64,000 nt of DNA from Amorphophallus konjac (taxonomy: Eukaryota > Streptophyta > Magnoliopsida > Alismatales > Araceae). Under the pieces are notes generated by a model. The model saw only the letters and a program-made list of their open reading frames with translations, did not search any database and was not told where the DNA came from. The stretch covers positions 231,307,224 through 231,371,223 of the forward strand of contig CM040118.1 of assembly GCA_022559845.1 (NCBI GenBank), written 5' to 3'. Shown in pieces: positions 44,637 to 57,068 of the stretch; positions within the stretch are counted from its first letter, which is position 1; every line of letters begins with the position of its first letter. The position numbers were made by a program, and so were the translations under genes.

Positions 44637-46107
44637 TGTAGACACGCTAAAATTGACATTATTTTGATTATATTTCATATTACCGAGTAATGCCCCATTT
44701 GACCCTCAAATTAGCTTGTTTGAGTGGTTTTTCCCATTTTTATTGAATTTCTCCTATTTTTCCCCAATTTTTCTTGATTTTCTCTTATTTTCTCCCTTTT
44801 CCTATTTTTCTAGATTTTCTGGGCATTTATCTGAATATTTTGAAATTCACGACCTGGGTAAGGGCGTGTTTTTAAAACACGACCTGATCTAGGGCGTTTC
44901 TTGGAGAAAGGACGCCCACGCCTGAGGGCGTCAATTCTTCATGTTTGACCGACTTCCCTCACTTTAAAGACTTGAAATTAACGCCCTTCCCAGGGGCGTG
45001 TTTTTTAAACGTGGCTTTGGTTGAGGCGTGTTTTACTATTGGAGTTTTTATTTCTAAAATTGATTTTGAAAGAAACGCCCTTGTGCAGGGCGTGTTTTTA
45101 AGAAACGCCCTCTGGGCAGGTCGTCAATTCAACAATTGACGCCCTGAACCAGGTCGTGCTTCACTTTTGTGCTCCGAACGAACACAGCCTTTCCCAGAGA
45201 GACTCCTGCTTCGTTTGGGCTCTTACCCAGCTTAATCCTCCCCTATTTGGGCTCTTGCCCGTTCTTATCTCTTCCTCCTTTGGACTCTTCCCTCCTTATC
45301 TCCTTTTCTATCTTATTAATAGAGCTTCTGAGCTCTGTTGATCGGTTGGACTCCGGATGCTTCTCCCTCCGTTGTTATTCTTCTCTTTTGTTTTCTGTTT
45401 TTTGTTTGTTTTCCTTTTTCTTTCTTCACGCAGGGCGCTGTTGTGTGGCTGAAGGAAGAGCTCATATGCTCAAGCTTCATCCATCAAAGCTTCCTCCCGA
45501 TCGAGTATCAAAGCCAAGAAGAAGAAGGAGCATCACAGGCCCCCCCTTATCTTTTAATTCTATTCTTTTATTGCATTAGTTCATGCATGAATGTTCATCT
45601 CCCATTCACTCTAACTCAACCGCGTTGAGTCTTTCCAACAGTGCAACACTTGCACATATCTTCTTTTAGTATTTGCATCTTCATACATTCATATCATTCA
45701 TCTCCCACACCCTCTTTGCATAGGGGTTTAAGGGCAACCACCCTTAAGGTGTGTTCTTCACCATGATTTCATGCTCATATTTTTATTTAGGATTTGATGC
45801 TACACTCACCATGTTTCTAATCCATATCTTTGTTGGTGTTTGTTTTTGTTTGTAATGGTAATTAATTGAAGAACTCTCTTCATCGGCCGGCCGATTTAGA
45901 AGAGAAAGGAGCACTCACAATCCCCGCGCTTTTAAAGGTATTTTTCGCGATCCCTCCATGATTTTCATTATTATCATTTGAGGCCTTCGTGTCTCTGGCG
46001 ATCACGTTATTCCACCTTAGCACCTCGTGCTATTTCCATGCTTGCCTATTGTTCCTTTACCTTTATTTTTATTTGTTAAGTAGATCTTTTAAAAATTAGA
46101 ATCTACA
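44637..46107 (+). mobile_element. F 3' LTR
   Basis: Matches 36184-37675 with sparse substitutions; the T-rich repeat is shorter. Hairpin array at 44850-45160. Confidence 0.93.
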
Positions 46108-46112
46108 CCCAG
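46108..46112. repeat. Element F target-site duplication, right copy (CCCAG)
   Basis: Directly follows CTACA; matches 36179-36183. Confidence 0.97.
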
Positions 46113-47520
46113 TTTACCGCCTGAGAGGGAAGTGAACTTCATTATTGAACTCATTCCAGGAGCAGCACCTGTTTCTATAGCCCCTTACAGGATGTCCCCC
46201 ACAAAGCTTAAGGAATTGAAGAGGCAGTTGTAGGAATTACTAGACAAAGGCTTCATCATACCTAGCACATCCCCTTGAGGTGCGTCGGTTCTATTTGTCA
46301 AGAAGAAGGATGGTTCTCTCAGGCTATGCATCGATTACCGATGACTGAATCAACTCACAATTAAAAATAAGTATCCATTACCGCGTATTGATGAGCTCTT
46401 CGATCAGTTTTCAGGAGCAGAATATTTCTCTAAGATAGACCTCCGATCAAGTTATCATAAGCTTAGAATTAAAGAAGAGGACATTTATAAATCGGCTTTT
46501 CGAAGTCGTTATGGCCACTATGAATTCGTAGTGATGCCGTTTGAGTTAACTAATGCCCCAGCAGTATTCATGCAACTTATGAACAATGTCTTCCAGCCAT
46601 ATCTGGACCAGTTCATCGTCATCTTCATTGATGATATCTTGATATATTCCAAGATAAAAGAGGAACATGAACAACATTTAAAAATAGTTTTACAAACACT
46701 TAGAGAACACAAACTTTATGCCAAACTCAATAAGTGTGAATTCTGGCTCGAGGAAGTCTCATTCCTAGGCCACATTATTTCAAAAGAAGGTATTACTGTG
46801 GATCCTTCTAAGGTAGAAGCTGTCAGAAATTGGAGCCGGCCAACGACTGTATCAGAAGTAAGAAGCTTTCTGGGTCTAGCTGGTTATTATATAAGATTCA
46901 TTAAGAACTTCTCAAAGATAGTAGTTCCTTTAACAAGACTCACAAGAAAAGAAAATCCTTTTATCTTTTCAGAGGAATGTGAGAAGAGTTTCCAAACTCT
47001 TAAGAATCATCTTACCACAGCTCCTATTCTATCACTACCGATGGAAGGTGGTGGATTCGAAGTGTATACGGATGCGTCTGGCATTGGCTTAGGATGCGTT
47101 CTCATGCAGAATGGAAAAGTAATCTGTTATTCTTCAAGACAATTGAAACGTCATGAGGAAAACTATCCCGTACATGATTTGGAATTGGCAGCGGTTATTT
47201 TTGCCTTGAAAATTTGGCGTCATTATTTTTATGGAGAAAAGTTCACGGTCTACTCGGACCACAAAAGGTTGAAATATTTATTCTCTCAAAAAGAGCTTAA
47301 CATGAGATAGAGGAGGTGGTTAGAATATCTCAAGGACTTTGATTTTGCTATTCAATATCGTCATGGCAAGGCTAATGCTGTAGCAGATGCACTCAGCAGA
47401 AAACTAATGGGTATGCCATCAAGTCTTATGATAAGTGTAACTAACCTTGTTCCTCAATTTGCTCAGTTGAACTTAGATATTGACATAAATGAAGAAGATT
47501 GTTTCATAGCTAATATCTGA
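46108..47520 (+). pseudogene. pol: E reverse transcriptase and RNase H
   Basis: Continues from 36183. Motifs: [70 protein letters not shown], the catalytic [10 protein letters not shown] at about 46627, [29 protein letters not shown]. RNase H motifs: [70 protein letters not shown]. The stretch 46531-47310 is open for 259 codons. Stops at 46229 (TAG), 46273 (TGA), a TGA near 46343, 47308 (TAG) and 47518 (TGA) disable it. Chromovirus type. Confidence 0.95.
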
Positions 47521-47619
47521 GCTCAACCTACATTGATAGACGATCTGGTCAAGCTGTAAAATGATGATCCTATATTACTGGAAATTAAAGCTAATATTGA
47601 ACAAAGGCCATATTTTTCT

Positions 47620-48960
47620 ATTTCCAATGACAGAATATTGTTATTTAAGGACCGAATATGTGTACCAGATCATGAGGCTATGAAGAAACTAATCCTAGAT
47701 GAAGCGCATAATTCCAAATACATAATTCATCTAGGAGGAACAAAGATGTATCAAGATCTTAAAAGAAATTTCTGGTGGCCCAATATGAAGAGAGAGATAG
47801 CTAATTTCGTGTCCCGTTGTCTCACCTGCCAACATGTAAAAGCAGAACATTTTAGACTCGCAGGTAAATTACACCCCTTGAGTATTCTCGAATGGAAATG
47901 GGAGAGTATAGGGATGGACTTTATTATGAGTTTACCTAAGACAAGAGGTGGACACGATGAAATATGGGTAATCATAGACCGATTGACTAAATCCGCACAC
48001 TTCATACCAATAAAGAGTCGATGGTCTGTGGATATTCTAGCAGCATTATACATAAAGGAGATTGTCAAACTACATGGTGTCCCAGTCACTATTATATCTG
48101 ATAGAGATCCTTGATTCACATCACAATTTTGAAAAGGTCTACAACAGTCACTAGGGACTAGATTGAATTTCAGCACAGCTTTTCATCCACAAACAGATGG
48201 TCAAACAGAAAGAACAAATCAGGTAGTAGAAGATATGCTCAGGGCTTGTGCTATCGACTTTGGAGGTAGTTGGTATGATCACTTGCCTCTAGTAGAGTTT
48301 GCATATAACAATAGCTATCAGGCTAGCATACGAATGACACCTTTTAAAGCCTTATATGGAAAAAGCTGTAGATCACCAATATGTTGGAATGAAATAGAAG
48401 AAAAGCAATTTCTAGGCCCCGATCTCATCAGGGATTCTACAGAGAAGATCAAGCTCATTCAAGAAAGAATGAAAATGGCACAAGATAGGCAAAAGTCTTA
48501 TGCTGAGAATCGAAGACGTGACTTGGAGTTTTAGGTAGGATATCATGTATATTTAAGGGTTTCTCCATGTCGTGATATTCGAAGATTTGGCATTAAAGGA
48601 AAGCTAACTCCAAGATTTATTGGCCCATTTGAAATTCTTGAACGGATTGGTGAAGTAGCTTACAAACTGGCTTTACCTCCACAATTTGCAGGAGTTCATG
48701 ACGTATTTCACGTCTCTATGCTGAAGAAGTATATATATGATCCTGACCATATTATCACTTCTGACAATCTGGAGATTTAGAAGGATATGACGTTCGAACA
48801 AAAGTCAATAAAGATTATGGAACGGGAAGTGCGTCAACTAAGAAATAAAGTTATTCCTATGGTCAAGATTCAATGGAAGAAAACATGGCCATATGAAGCA
48901 ACTTGGGAAACCGAAGTAGCCATGCGGAAAAGATTTTCAGAATTATTTAACTGTAAGTGC
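47620..48960 (+). pseudogene. pol: E integrase with chromodomain-like tail
   Basis: HHCC zinc domain (LDEAHNSKYIIHLGGTKMY...NFVSRCLTCQHVKAEH). Core with GMDFIMSLPK, IISDRDP and HPQTDGQTERTNQVVEDMLR, which supply the catalytic D, D and E. Then VEFAYNNSYQASI, LYGKSCRSPICW, the GPFEILERIGEVAYKLALP module and FHVSMLKKYI. The tail REVRQLRNKVIPMVKIQW...EATWETEVAMRKRF resembles the chromodomain of Tekay/Del chromoviruses, which steers integration to particular chromatin. Stops at about 48112 (R to TGA), 48129 (W to TGA), 48532 (Q to TAG) and 48778. Confidence 0.93.
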
Positions 48961-49004
48961 ACTCTCCGAAATCTATATATTAAATTTGAGGACCAAATTC
49001 TCTT

Positions 49005-49017
49005 AAGTGGGGGAGGG
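49005..49017 (+). other. E polypurine tract
   Basis: AAGTGGGGGAGGG directly before TGTAAGACCCC; the same tract as in A (55438-55450). Confidence 0.9.
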
Positions 49018-50089
49018 TGTAAGACCCCAGAATTTTTATAAATTATTTTAGGAATATTTAATTAGTTTCTGGAATTTATAAATGCCTAAATAAATTAATA
49101 AATAGAATATTGGATCAATAAGTCATTATAAGGCCCAATTAGGTTAAATAATTAACCTAGCCTATTTAAAGATAATATAAAAGTTTAATGGACCAAGCCC
49201 ATCAAGTTTGGCCCATATTCTAGAAGGGTAATTAGCTTATTCACGTATTTTTAGGATAAATACTATTTAGATAATTATGTGGATAAACGAATAAAAGAGT
49301 TTTATGAAATTGAAACTCTATACACGTTGAATGTAACAGTCTATCGGACGACCGCCACAGACCTGTAACGCACCAGGCTAGATGCGTTACACTCTGTTAG
49401 TTCCGTGAAAGAAAGAACGAGCAAAAAGATTAGAACTTTGGGATCTTATCTACAAGAGATCGACTTGGGAGAGCTTATAACATTACTAAGGACTCTTAGG
49501 GATTAGGTTCTGGCAAATTAAGGACTCTAGAATTGATCTAATCTTCAAAACCCTATAAATAGGACCTAGTTCTGAACTGAGCGACCCTTACTTTTGGCTC
49601 GTGAAGAATCAAGATAAGGAGTCATAATTTCGGGTAAGTTCCTTACGACTTTTTGTTTATAATACATTAGACTAATAGCTCTCCAAATTTCGTGCTAGGA
49701 GATCAAGCAACCAAGGAGATAGAAGTTTCTAAAGTTACTGATTCAACCTTAGCAACCCAGGAATCTGAACGCAAGTTCCCTAAAGATCCAGAGATTATGA
49801 TGTCTAAACAAGGTAATTAGAGTTCAATCCTTTAGAACTTTTTGTTCCCAATAGTTTCATCTTCTTACCCTCAAAATTTCACATCCTTAGGTCAAGAGGC
49901 TGAGGAAATAGAGCAGATTGAAGTTGTTGATTTATCACAAGAAGTACAAGGGACTAAGGGTAGCACCTAGCATCAAATTTGAAGTTTAAAGGTTTTAGAA
50001 GATGTAGGTTATCTCATGATTGGCAAAAACAACTTGTTAGGAATAAAAGCCCTCTGGTTGTGCTTGATTTCATGCGTTCTAGACTAAGA
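49018..50089 (+). mobile_element. E 3' LTR, truncated after about 1070 bp
   Basis: Matches 33131-34207 with scattered differences, then breaks within GACTAAGA. The remaining 1.6 kb of the LTR, its target duplication and about 70 bases of D integrase are missing. It carries the same two micro-exon stretches (49699-49812 and 49891-50003); the second ends GAT/GTAGGT (donor -1 base changed). Confidence 0.9.
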
Positions 50090-51263
50090 TTTCACGTGCC
50101 AACAAGTCAAGGTGGAACATCAAAAGCTTGCGAGTAAGTTACATCCTCTAGATATTTCCAAGTGGAAGTGGGAGGATATCGGCATGGACTTTATTATGGG
50201 TATGTCTAAATCTAAAGGTGGACATGATGGAATATGGTTCATCATATATTGATTGACCAAGTTAGCTCACTTCTTGCCTATAAAGAGCCGATGGTCAGTT
50301 GTTGTTCTTGCTGCCTTGTACATGAAAGAAGTTGTCAGACTGCATAGAGTTCCTATTTTGATCATATCTGACCGAGACCCGTGTTTCACTTCTCATTTAT
50401 GGAAGGGTCTACAACATTCGTTGGGGACAACACTCAACTTTAGTACAGCTTTTCATCCTCAAACGGATGGTCAGACTAAGAGAACGAATCAAGTCGTGGA
50501 AGACATGCTACGAGCTTATATCATTGATTTCGGTGGAAGCTGACATGATCACTTGTCTTTGGTCGAGTTTGCATATAACAACTGTTACCAGGCAAGTATT
50601 CAAATGGCACCTTTTGAGGCACTATACGGAAGGAGTTGCCGATCACCCTTATGCTGGAACGAAGTTGGCGAAAAGCAACTACTAGGCCTGAAGATGGTAA
50701 GGGATACCACTGAGAAGATTCAACGCATAAGAGAGAGACTCAAGATGGCTCAGTCTAGATAGAAGACTTACGTCGATATTAGAAGGAGAGACCTCGAGTT
50801 CCAAGTTGGAGATCACATCTTTCTTAAGGTTTCTCCAGGACGAGGAATTAGAAGATTTGGTGTTAAGGGCAAGCTTACACCAAGATATATCGGTCCCTTC
50901 GAAGTGTTAGAAAGAGTTGGGGAGGTTGCCTATCGGATCGCCTTACCGTCACAACTATCGGAAGTACACAATGTATTTCATATTTCTATACTCACGAAGT
51001 ATGTTCATGATCCGACCCACGTCATAGATCATGGCTACCTGATGATACAAAAGGATCTCACATATAAACAAAAGCCTTTGAAGATCCTTGATCGCGAGGT
51101 TCGTGTATTAAGGAACAATACGATTCCCATGGTAAAAGTACAATGGAGCAAGTGCTCAAAACAAGAAGCCACATGGGAGACCGAAGGATCTATGAAGAAG
51201 AGATTCCCCGAACTGTTTCAACATTGTAAGTATTCTGCACCCTCCATGTTTATATGCAATTGA
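50090..51263 (+). pseudogene. pol: D integrase core and chromodomain-like tail
   Basis: Resumes at TCQQVKVEHQKLASKLHPLD, then GMDFIMGMSK, IISDRDPCFTS, HPQTDGQTKRTNQVVEDMLR, VEFAYNNCYQASI, LYGRSCRSPLCWNEVGEKQ, PFEVLERVGEVAYRIALP, FHISILTKYV, and REVRVLRNNTIPMVKVQWSK...EATWETEGSMKKRFPELF. Stops at 50250 (TGA), 50541 (W to TGA) and 50760 (Q to TAG). The TKRTNQ string has Lys where E has Glu at the position usually read as the catalytic glutamate, a further lesion. Ends TGA 51261. Confidence 0.93.
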
Positions 51264-51284
51264 ATTTGGGGACCAAATTCTTTT

Positions 51285-51297
51285 AACTGGGGGATGG
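51285..51297 (+). other. D polypurine tract
   Basis: AACTGGGGGATGG before the 3' LTR start TGTAGCAACCC; compare AAGTGGGGGAGGG in A and E. Confidence 0.85.
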
Positions 51298-54200
51298 TGT
51301 AGCAACCCGGATAAAAATTATAAGGAATAAAGATTTCTTAAATAGATTAAACATAATAAACCCTCAACCATTAAGCCTTAACCCATATATGTGTAAAGGC
51401 CTTAAACCTTTAAAGATATAGGCCTTGGGCCTTAGGCATTACATCAGAGAGGGCTTAACATATATGCTCACGGGCTTGTACGTAATGGGCCTTTACAATA
51501 GGGCTAAGTATAGATATGTAAATATCTTAAACCTTAGGGTCTTTTTCACAAACTGATATTTTTCTTCTCCTCGTATGACCAAAGGTTAGCATAGGTTAGG
51601 GTTCCCTTCGAGCACAGGAGAGGACGGTTGTAGATATGGATAGGTGGGGATTGCATGGAAAGTCTAAACCTTCTAGGATTCTTACGAGGGAACTTTAAGT
51701 CCCATTAGGTTTAAACCCCCGTAGGATTTCTCAAACTCTATATATATGACCCCCTCCTGGATGTACAAAAGCTACTGCCTCTGGGTTCCTGTCGACGTCT
51801 TCAAATTCCTGCTGAGGGTACGTGAGGATGTGAAGGGTTTTCCTTCTTCCTCTGTCTATTCTGTTCGAAGGGGGGGTTGCAGTACTACCGCTGCTGTAGT
51901 GGTTTTCCTACTACTATTGTTGCCTTTGCGGTAAAGAGGCCACTGCTTTTTTTTTCTTTTCTCCTCGATTGTGAAAGAAGGGGGGAAGCTCTCTCTTCTA
52001 CGTTCATCTACTGCTCGCTACGGTTGCCGTTGCTACCGTTCGATCGTGTGCTACTGCTTCTTCCTTTAGTTACTATGGACGCTGTGGGATTTCCTCTGCT
52101 ACCACGGTTGCTGCTGAAGGAGCAAGCTTCATTTTCTGATCATAGCTGCTATAGCTGCAGTTGATATAATTCTCTCACGTTCATTGTTCCTCGTCAACCC
52201 AAAAGGTAGGTGTTCTCAAGATACGAAGCCCAACATGATAATCAAGTAAATTCATACATATAGGTCATTTTGCATTTATTCCATGGTTTATGTTTCGGTT
52301 TTACGAAGGTTTACTAAGTTTCAGTAAATAGCGGCCAGGTCAAGGGCGCTTATTGAATGAACGCCTACGCGAGCTGTCGCCAATTCTTTTGAAATAGTGA
52401 CAGTAGTCAGGGCGTCGTTTAATGAATGACCCTTTGTCAATTCGCTATTTCTTTTAAGCATTCAATAAATAGGAAATGCTTAAAAATTAATATCTATAAA
52501 ACTTGACGTTAAAATTATTGCATGAGCATATTTCTGGAACCTATATATTTTTCTCTATTCATTCATGTCTTTACTTTCCTGATTATGTGAACTCCAGTTT
52601 TATGAATAGTGTTATGTGTCTAATAGTGTACTTGCCCGATGCGTAGCATCAGAAAAAGAATGGGTGACAGTAACGCAGTTGCTAATTAAGGAAGAACGCC
52701 CCTATACGGTGGTGTTGTTTTGTAAAATCCAGTCAATAGAATTTATATTAAAATTAATGAATGAGCGACCTAAATCATGACGTCATTTAAAGAATGAACG
52801 CCATCATACACAGTCGCTATTTACAATTATAAATATTAAAATTATGGAAAATTCTAGAATTAGCGCCCATATGTAGTGTCGTTAATTCTTATTCGTTTCT
52901 TGGAAAACTCTATTATAATTAAGATTGAGCGACCCTCCAGAGAGCCGCTATTTTTTGATATAGCGACCTCTAATAAGGCGCCAATTCTTCTCTCTCTCAA
53001 TTTTATCGCGTTTCTCAACCCATATCGCGGGTTTATTTGGCACTCTCATCTCACATCTGTAGATGGAGTCCCTGTTTTGATTCTATCGATTACACACTAA
53101 CTCTCGGTGATGTTTGAACCATCCGCGGGATATTCCTTCCTTCAGACTGGTGATTTCATCATAGAGACCTCCGTAAGTCTACGCTAGCCTTGGATTCCCT
53201 CAAGGCAGCCGAGCAGGATGTACCCTAAAAACCCATGACACTGTGTCTTGTCACGTCACTCTGAAGAAACGTGATGCTTTAGCCGTCATAGAGCACTGTT
53301 TCTGGCCTCTTGTGAGAAGTGTGTTCTGTTAGAAATTGGCGACATTGGCTTAGGCGCTAGAAGGAATTGGCGACCAGTCCAGTGGCATTATTTCCCTGAT
53401 ATAATGACCTGAGCCTGGGCGCTATTTCATCGAGCCTGTACTGTTCACAGGAATGGGCGACCACGCATGTGGGCGCTATTTCTATAATTGATCGCGACTG
53501 AGTGGGCGCCAATTACCCAGATTCATGACATGTCTTGGTTCTCGTGTGGTTTAACATTGAGTCCTACTTGTTCAAAGTTCTGCCCTTGAACTCCATCGTT
53601 CGAGAAATCTATCTTATTATCCTACAATGGTTTATTCTTGGAACTCTATATTGGCTATGACTATAGTGGATGTCTAAATATGCATGACCCAACGCTTGTG
53701 CATATAGGGCCCGATCTAGTCCTGGGAGGAGCACCTGAAAGTACTTGTGCCCATGTGAGCTATATTGATAACAGTGTAGTATTGCACCGAAGTGCTTGAC
53801 TTGCTTGATTGTTGACATTCCACAAACTCGTACTTGACTTGACATGACATAACTTGCGTGGCTCAGAATGAGTATTTACTTGCTTGATATTATGATAGCC
53901 AATTCACTTGATATGACTTGATATATTTACATGCTTGACCATCTTGATATATTCTACATGATTATCTTGAAATCTTGCTAGTTCATTAACTCTTGATACA
54001 CTCTCTCTTGTCGTTATCATGTGTACATGCATAGCTAGACTTGCATTCATGTAACATGTAATTACTTAAGGCAAGCTTGTACTTGAGATATAATTCCTAC
54101 TGAGCGTTCGCTCACCTAGTGTTTTCCCATATTTTTCAGATAATTCCTATGACTAAAATAAATTGGATGGGAATGGGAACGAGTAAAAGAGCGTAGAGCC

Positions 54201-54482
54201 ATCCAGTCATAGAAGCATCTATCTAGCCGTGTCTTTTTCCTATTTCTTGAGTCTATCATTGTAATTTTCTTTTCTTGAGTCAAGATTGTCCTTTAGTACT
54301 CTTTTCTAAAGAGGAGATTATGTAATGATTTTTCCCTAATGGTTATCATGAATAAACTGGATTTGGTTATCTTGCAATTTACGCATCTCTATCTATATGG
54401 TCGAATTCCTTATGCTCTGATTGACATGAATGATATAAACTCGTCACGCGTACCAGGTTCCTTCCACGCTCGGGGCGTGACA
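51298..54482 (+). mobile_element. Element D 3' LTR (3185 bp)
   Basis: TGTAGCAACCC to CTCGGGGCGTGACA. Same inner order as the 5' LTR: TATA about 51740, donor-like GT at 52206, hairpin words 52325-53515, conserved block about 53121-53234, CGGTGT-type block about 53700-53790, acceptor module 54095-54139 with intact TTTTTCAG. Confidence 0.93.
53121..53234 (+). other. Conserved leader block, D 3' LTR copy
   Basis: GGGATATTCCTTCC, CCTCCGTAAGTCTACGCTAG and GCCGAGCAGGATGTACCC; differs from the 5' LTR copy at only a few positions. Confidence 0.85.
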
Positions 54483-54487
54483 AAATC
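54483..54487. repeat. Element D target-site duplication, right copy (AAATC)
   Basis: Follows GGGGCGTGACA. Left copy AAATT at 26612-26616. Confidence 0.8.
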
Positions 54488-55171
54488 ATTCTTGACCTCA
54501 CATGTTCGTTACGGTACGTTCTTACCTTGGTTACTATCGCCATAAAGGTATTGGTTGAACTTTACTTTCTTGGCCACACTTTATTGTTATTCTCGTGAAA
54601 GTAGCTTGATTTATAACCTGAAGATGCAAGGGCCGGCACGGACGGTGTCCAAGGGCTCTAGTCGATCTAGCCCCCTCAGCAGATGGCCAAAAATATACTA
54701 TTAACCATGGGGTATAATGAATACTGGCATCGCATTGCACTCGAAGTACTTTTTTTTATAAACGGGTGAAATCTACAAGGCAATCTTATGAAATTTACAT
54801 GCTTGCTAGTACATTCTCGTTACATGACATTCTTGTGCACAGCCTTCTAAGGTTATAAAAGTACATTCTCGTGATATTACATTCTTGAAAGGCCAAGTTA
54901 TATTCTCATGATCATATATTCTTGCAAATTATATCGTTCTTTACATTCCCATCTTGTTATTTACTATGGTTTTATTCACATGTTTCATTGCATTTTCATG
55001 ATCTTACCTTCTAGAGCTAAAATGTTAACCATGTACACATTGCCTTCATGTTGACACGAAGTTACCTACTGGGCGAGTGCGCTTATTCCCTACTTTTCTT
55101 ATTTTTTTCAGGAAGTTATAGTGGCTCAGAGTCAGAGTACTCAAGTGGCGAGTCTGAAAGTGAGTAAAGTT
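54483..55171 (+). mobile_element. Element A 5' LTR, segment 3 (3' end missing)
   Basis: Matches about 57475-58160 of the A 3' LTR, including the acceptor module (55074-55111, intact TTTTTTTCAG). It breaks at 55171 about 300 bases before the LTR end and fuses directly to the end of pol. Confidence 0.88.
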
Positions 55172-55390
55172 CGAGAGAAGTTCTAGTGTTTCGGATCTGG
55201 TGGTACAGAAGGAATTGACGTACGAACAAAGGCCACTCAAAATACTGGATCGAGAGGTACGTCAGCTCTGAAATAAAACAATTCCCATGGTAAAAGTCTA
55301 GTGGAGTAAATGACTGGAACAAGAAGCTACATGGGAGACGGAGGAAGCAATGCGCAAAAGATTCCCCGAACTGTTTAACGGTAAGTAATA
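55172..55390 (+). pseudogene. pol: Element A pol 3' end (chromodomain-like tail), fused to LTR
   Basis: Reads ELTYEQRPLKILDREVRQL, then NKTIPMVKV, and EATWETEEAMRKRFPELF with stops between, homologous to the tails of D and E. Everything from the primer site through integrase was deleted, leaving LTR, 200 bases of pol, polypurine tract, LTR. Confidence 0.88.
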
Positions 55391-55437
55391 CGCCCTCCAC
55401 AAACTCATGCAATAAATTTAGGGACTAAACTCTTTTT

Positions 55438-55450
55438 AAGTGGGGGAGGG
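55438..55450 (+). other. Element A polypurine tract
   Basis: AAGTGGGGGAGGG directly before TGTAGCGCCCC. Confidence 0.9.
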
Positions 55451-55999
55451 TGTAGCGCCCCTGGTAATTTTTTTGGAATTATTAGAAATTATAATGAATT
55501 GATTAAGAATTTAGTTGGATTAAAGGGCTAAATGGGCTAATTAATGAATTAATAGGATGAAGCCTTTAATAAATAAGCCCACCTATTAACTAAATCGTTA
55601 AGCCCACTTAAAATGGGCCTTAAACCCAACAATTTAGCCTTTTGGCCCAAGCCCAAACCCTAGAGACGTAATAGGGGTTAATTCCCTAATTAACATGGAT
55701 AAATAGGGAAAACTAGGAGATAATTAGAAGGGAGTTTTAATTAAACTTAAATTTCGGAGAGAGGAACAAGTTGCGGTCAGTCGCGCGACCGCTATTTGAA
55801 GATAACAGTCATGACCCAACCGCTATCTACTTCCGTAAACAGAAAGAGATAAACCACGAAAATATTAGATTTTTATCCACCTAATGGCCATGGATCGACA
55901 TGTTCTGCAATGGAAACTTATCCAGGAATCTTAGGGGATCGACTTGACACCCTGTAGGACTTCTAATTCAACCAAAAATCCTAACCCTAGGTCCTTCCC

Positions 56000-56007
56000 T
56001 ATAAATA
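56000..56007 (+). promoter_or_regulatory. A 3' LTR TATA box
   Basis: TTCCCTATAAATAGGACCC; in the 5' LTR the equivalent is degraded (CCAATAAATATGACCC). Confidence 0.75.
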
Positions 56008-56049
56008 GGACCCAGATTCATCCTGTGCAAACGCTAATTTTGGATCGCG

Positions 56050-56254
56050 ATGATCGAAGGTAAGGTGTCATCTGTTCCAATTCATCCTTTAGGGTTTTCC
56101 CCTTAGTATCTTCTAACTCGTCTCCGATTTTCGTGTCAGGAGATCAAGAGGTCAAGGAGATAGAACACTCGAAAGTCGCTAGTTCCACGTAAGATGCATA
56201 GGAACGAGAGCCTTCTTCTGGCAAGAAATTGGTAGATTAGAAGAAACCCCAGAG
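56050..56254 (+). other. A 3' LTR: putative two-exon micro-ORF
   Basis: ATG ATC GAA G at 56050-56059, then donor GTAAGG at 56060, acceptor TTTTCGTGTCAG ending 56139, exon 2 56140-56254 starting DQEVKEIEHSKVASST in the continuing phase, then GTAGGT. Two later stops (TAA, TAG) are decay relative to the open 5' LTR copy. Confidence 0.4.
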
Positions 56255-56950
56255 GTAGGTTGTCTCGTGGATGGCTCAAACAATATGTTAGGAACAAAAG
56301 CCCTCTGTTCCCTCCTGTTTTCATGCACTATACACGACATATTTCTTGTTTCATCATGACTGCGCAACTAGGTTTTTCCTACATGTTGTCCCTATAACAT
56401 TAATAAAAAGGATAAGAACTTTTGATTTATTCATGCCTTCTCATGCATTAGTTACATGCTATCATGCCCTCTCTTTCTGCTTTATATAGTTTTCTTGTTC
56501 ATTAGCCATTCAATAGGGATTTGCAAGGCTGGAAGTGATTTCTGTCTGCGGACAGAGAGACAGCAGTCATTCAGAGACTGTAACTTCCTTATAGCAATCT
56601 TCGATAAACCACGATCTGGTTCCAGTAACCAGATCAAACCATGTTCATTCCCTGTATTATATGATAGTGTTTATGCCATATTTTGTTCATTTGAGTTTCC
56701 TGATCATGTCATGATTTCATATTGAGTGCTAGCATGTTTCAAAAGCTTATTTACACTATATGTTAATTTCATGCCAAAACCTTAAATAGTTTGTACATAA
56801 AGGAACTTTCAATTGATTACATGGAGATTTGTGATTCTATGCATCCCTTCTCATCTTATCTCTTTCTGCGTTACTTGTACATAGCCCATACTCCGGTACA
56901 TAAGCTATTAGTCACATGCACATGATAGGAACACTTTCTTGAACTTGAGC

Positions 56951-57068
56951 GCCTCTCCATCGTATATTGCTTCTGCCTAACTAGGTTATCATGTTTCAAG
57001 GTCTCCGTAAGTCTCTGCGAGCCTGGGATTCCCACTAAGATGCCGAGCTAGTTGTACCCTAAAAACCC
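56951..57068 (+). other. Conserved leader block, A 3' LTR copy
   Basis: GTATATTGCTTC, GTCTCCGTAAGTCTCTGCGA, GATGCCGAGCTAGTTGTACC and AAAAACCC. Confidence 0.85.

Larger units (their letters stand above)
36184..46107 (+). mobile_element. F: non-autonomous Tat/Athila-like element with one long ORF
   Basis: 9924 bp, LTRs of 1492 and 1471 bp with TGTAG...CTACA termini and an exact CCCAG duplication. The internal 7 kb holds a leader with hairpin array, one proline-rich reading frame (39010-41874 with a single TGA), then non-coding sequence and a polypurine tract. No protease, reverse transcriptase, RNase H or integrase motif is visible, so it must borrow replication functions. LTRs differ mainly in the T-rich repeat near their start; otherwise changes are sparse, so it is the youngest insertion in this nest. 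Confidence 0.92.
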
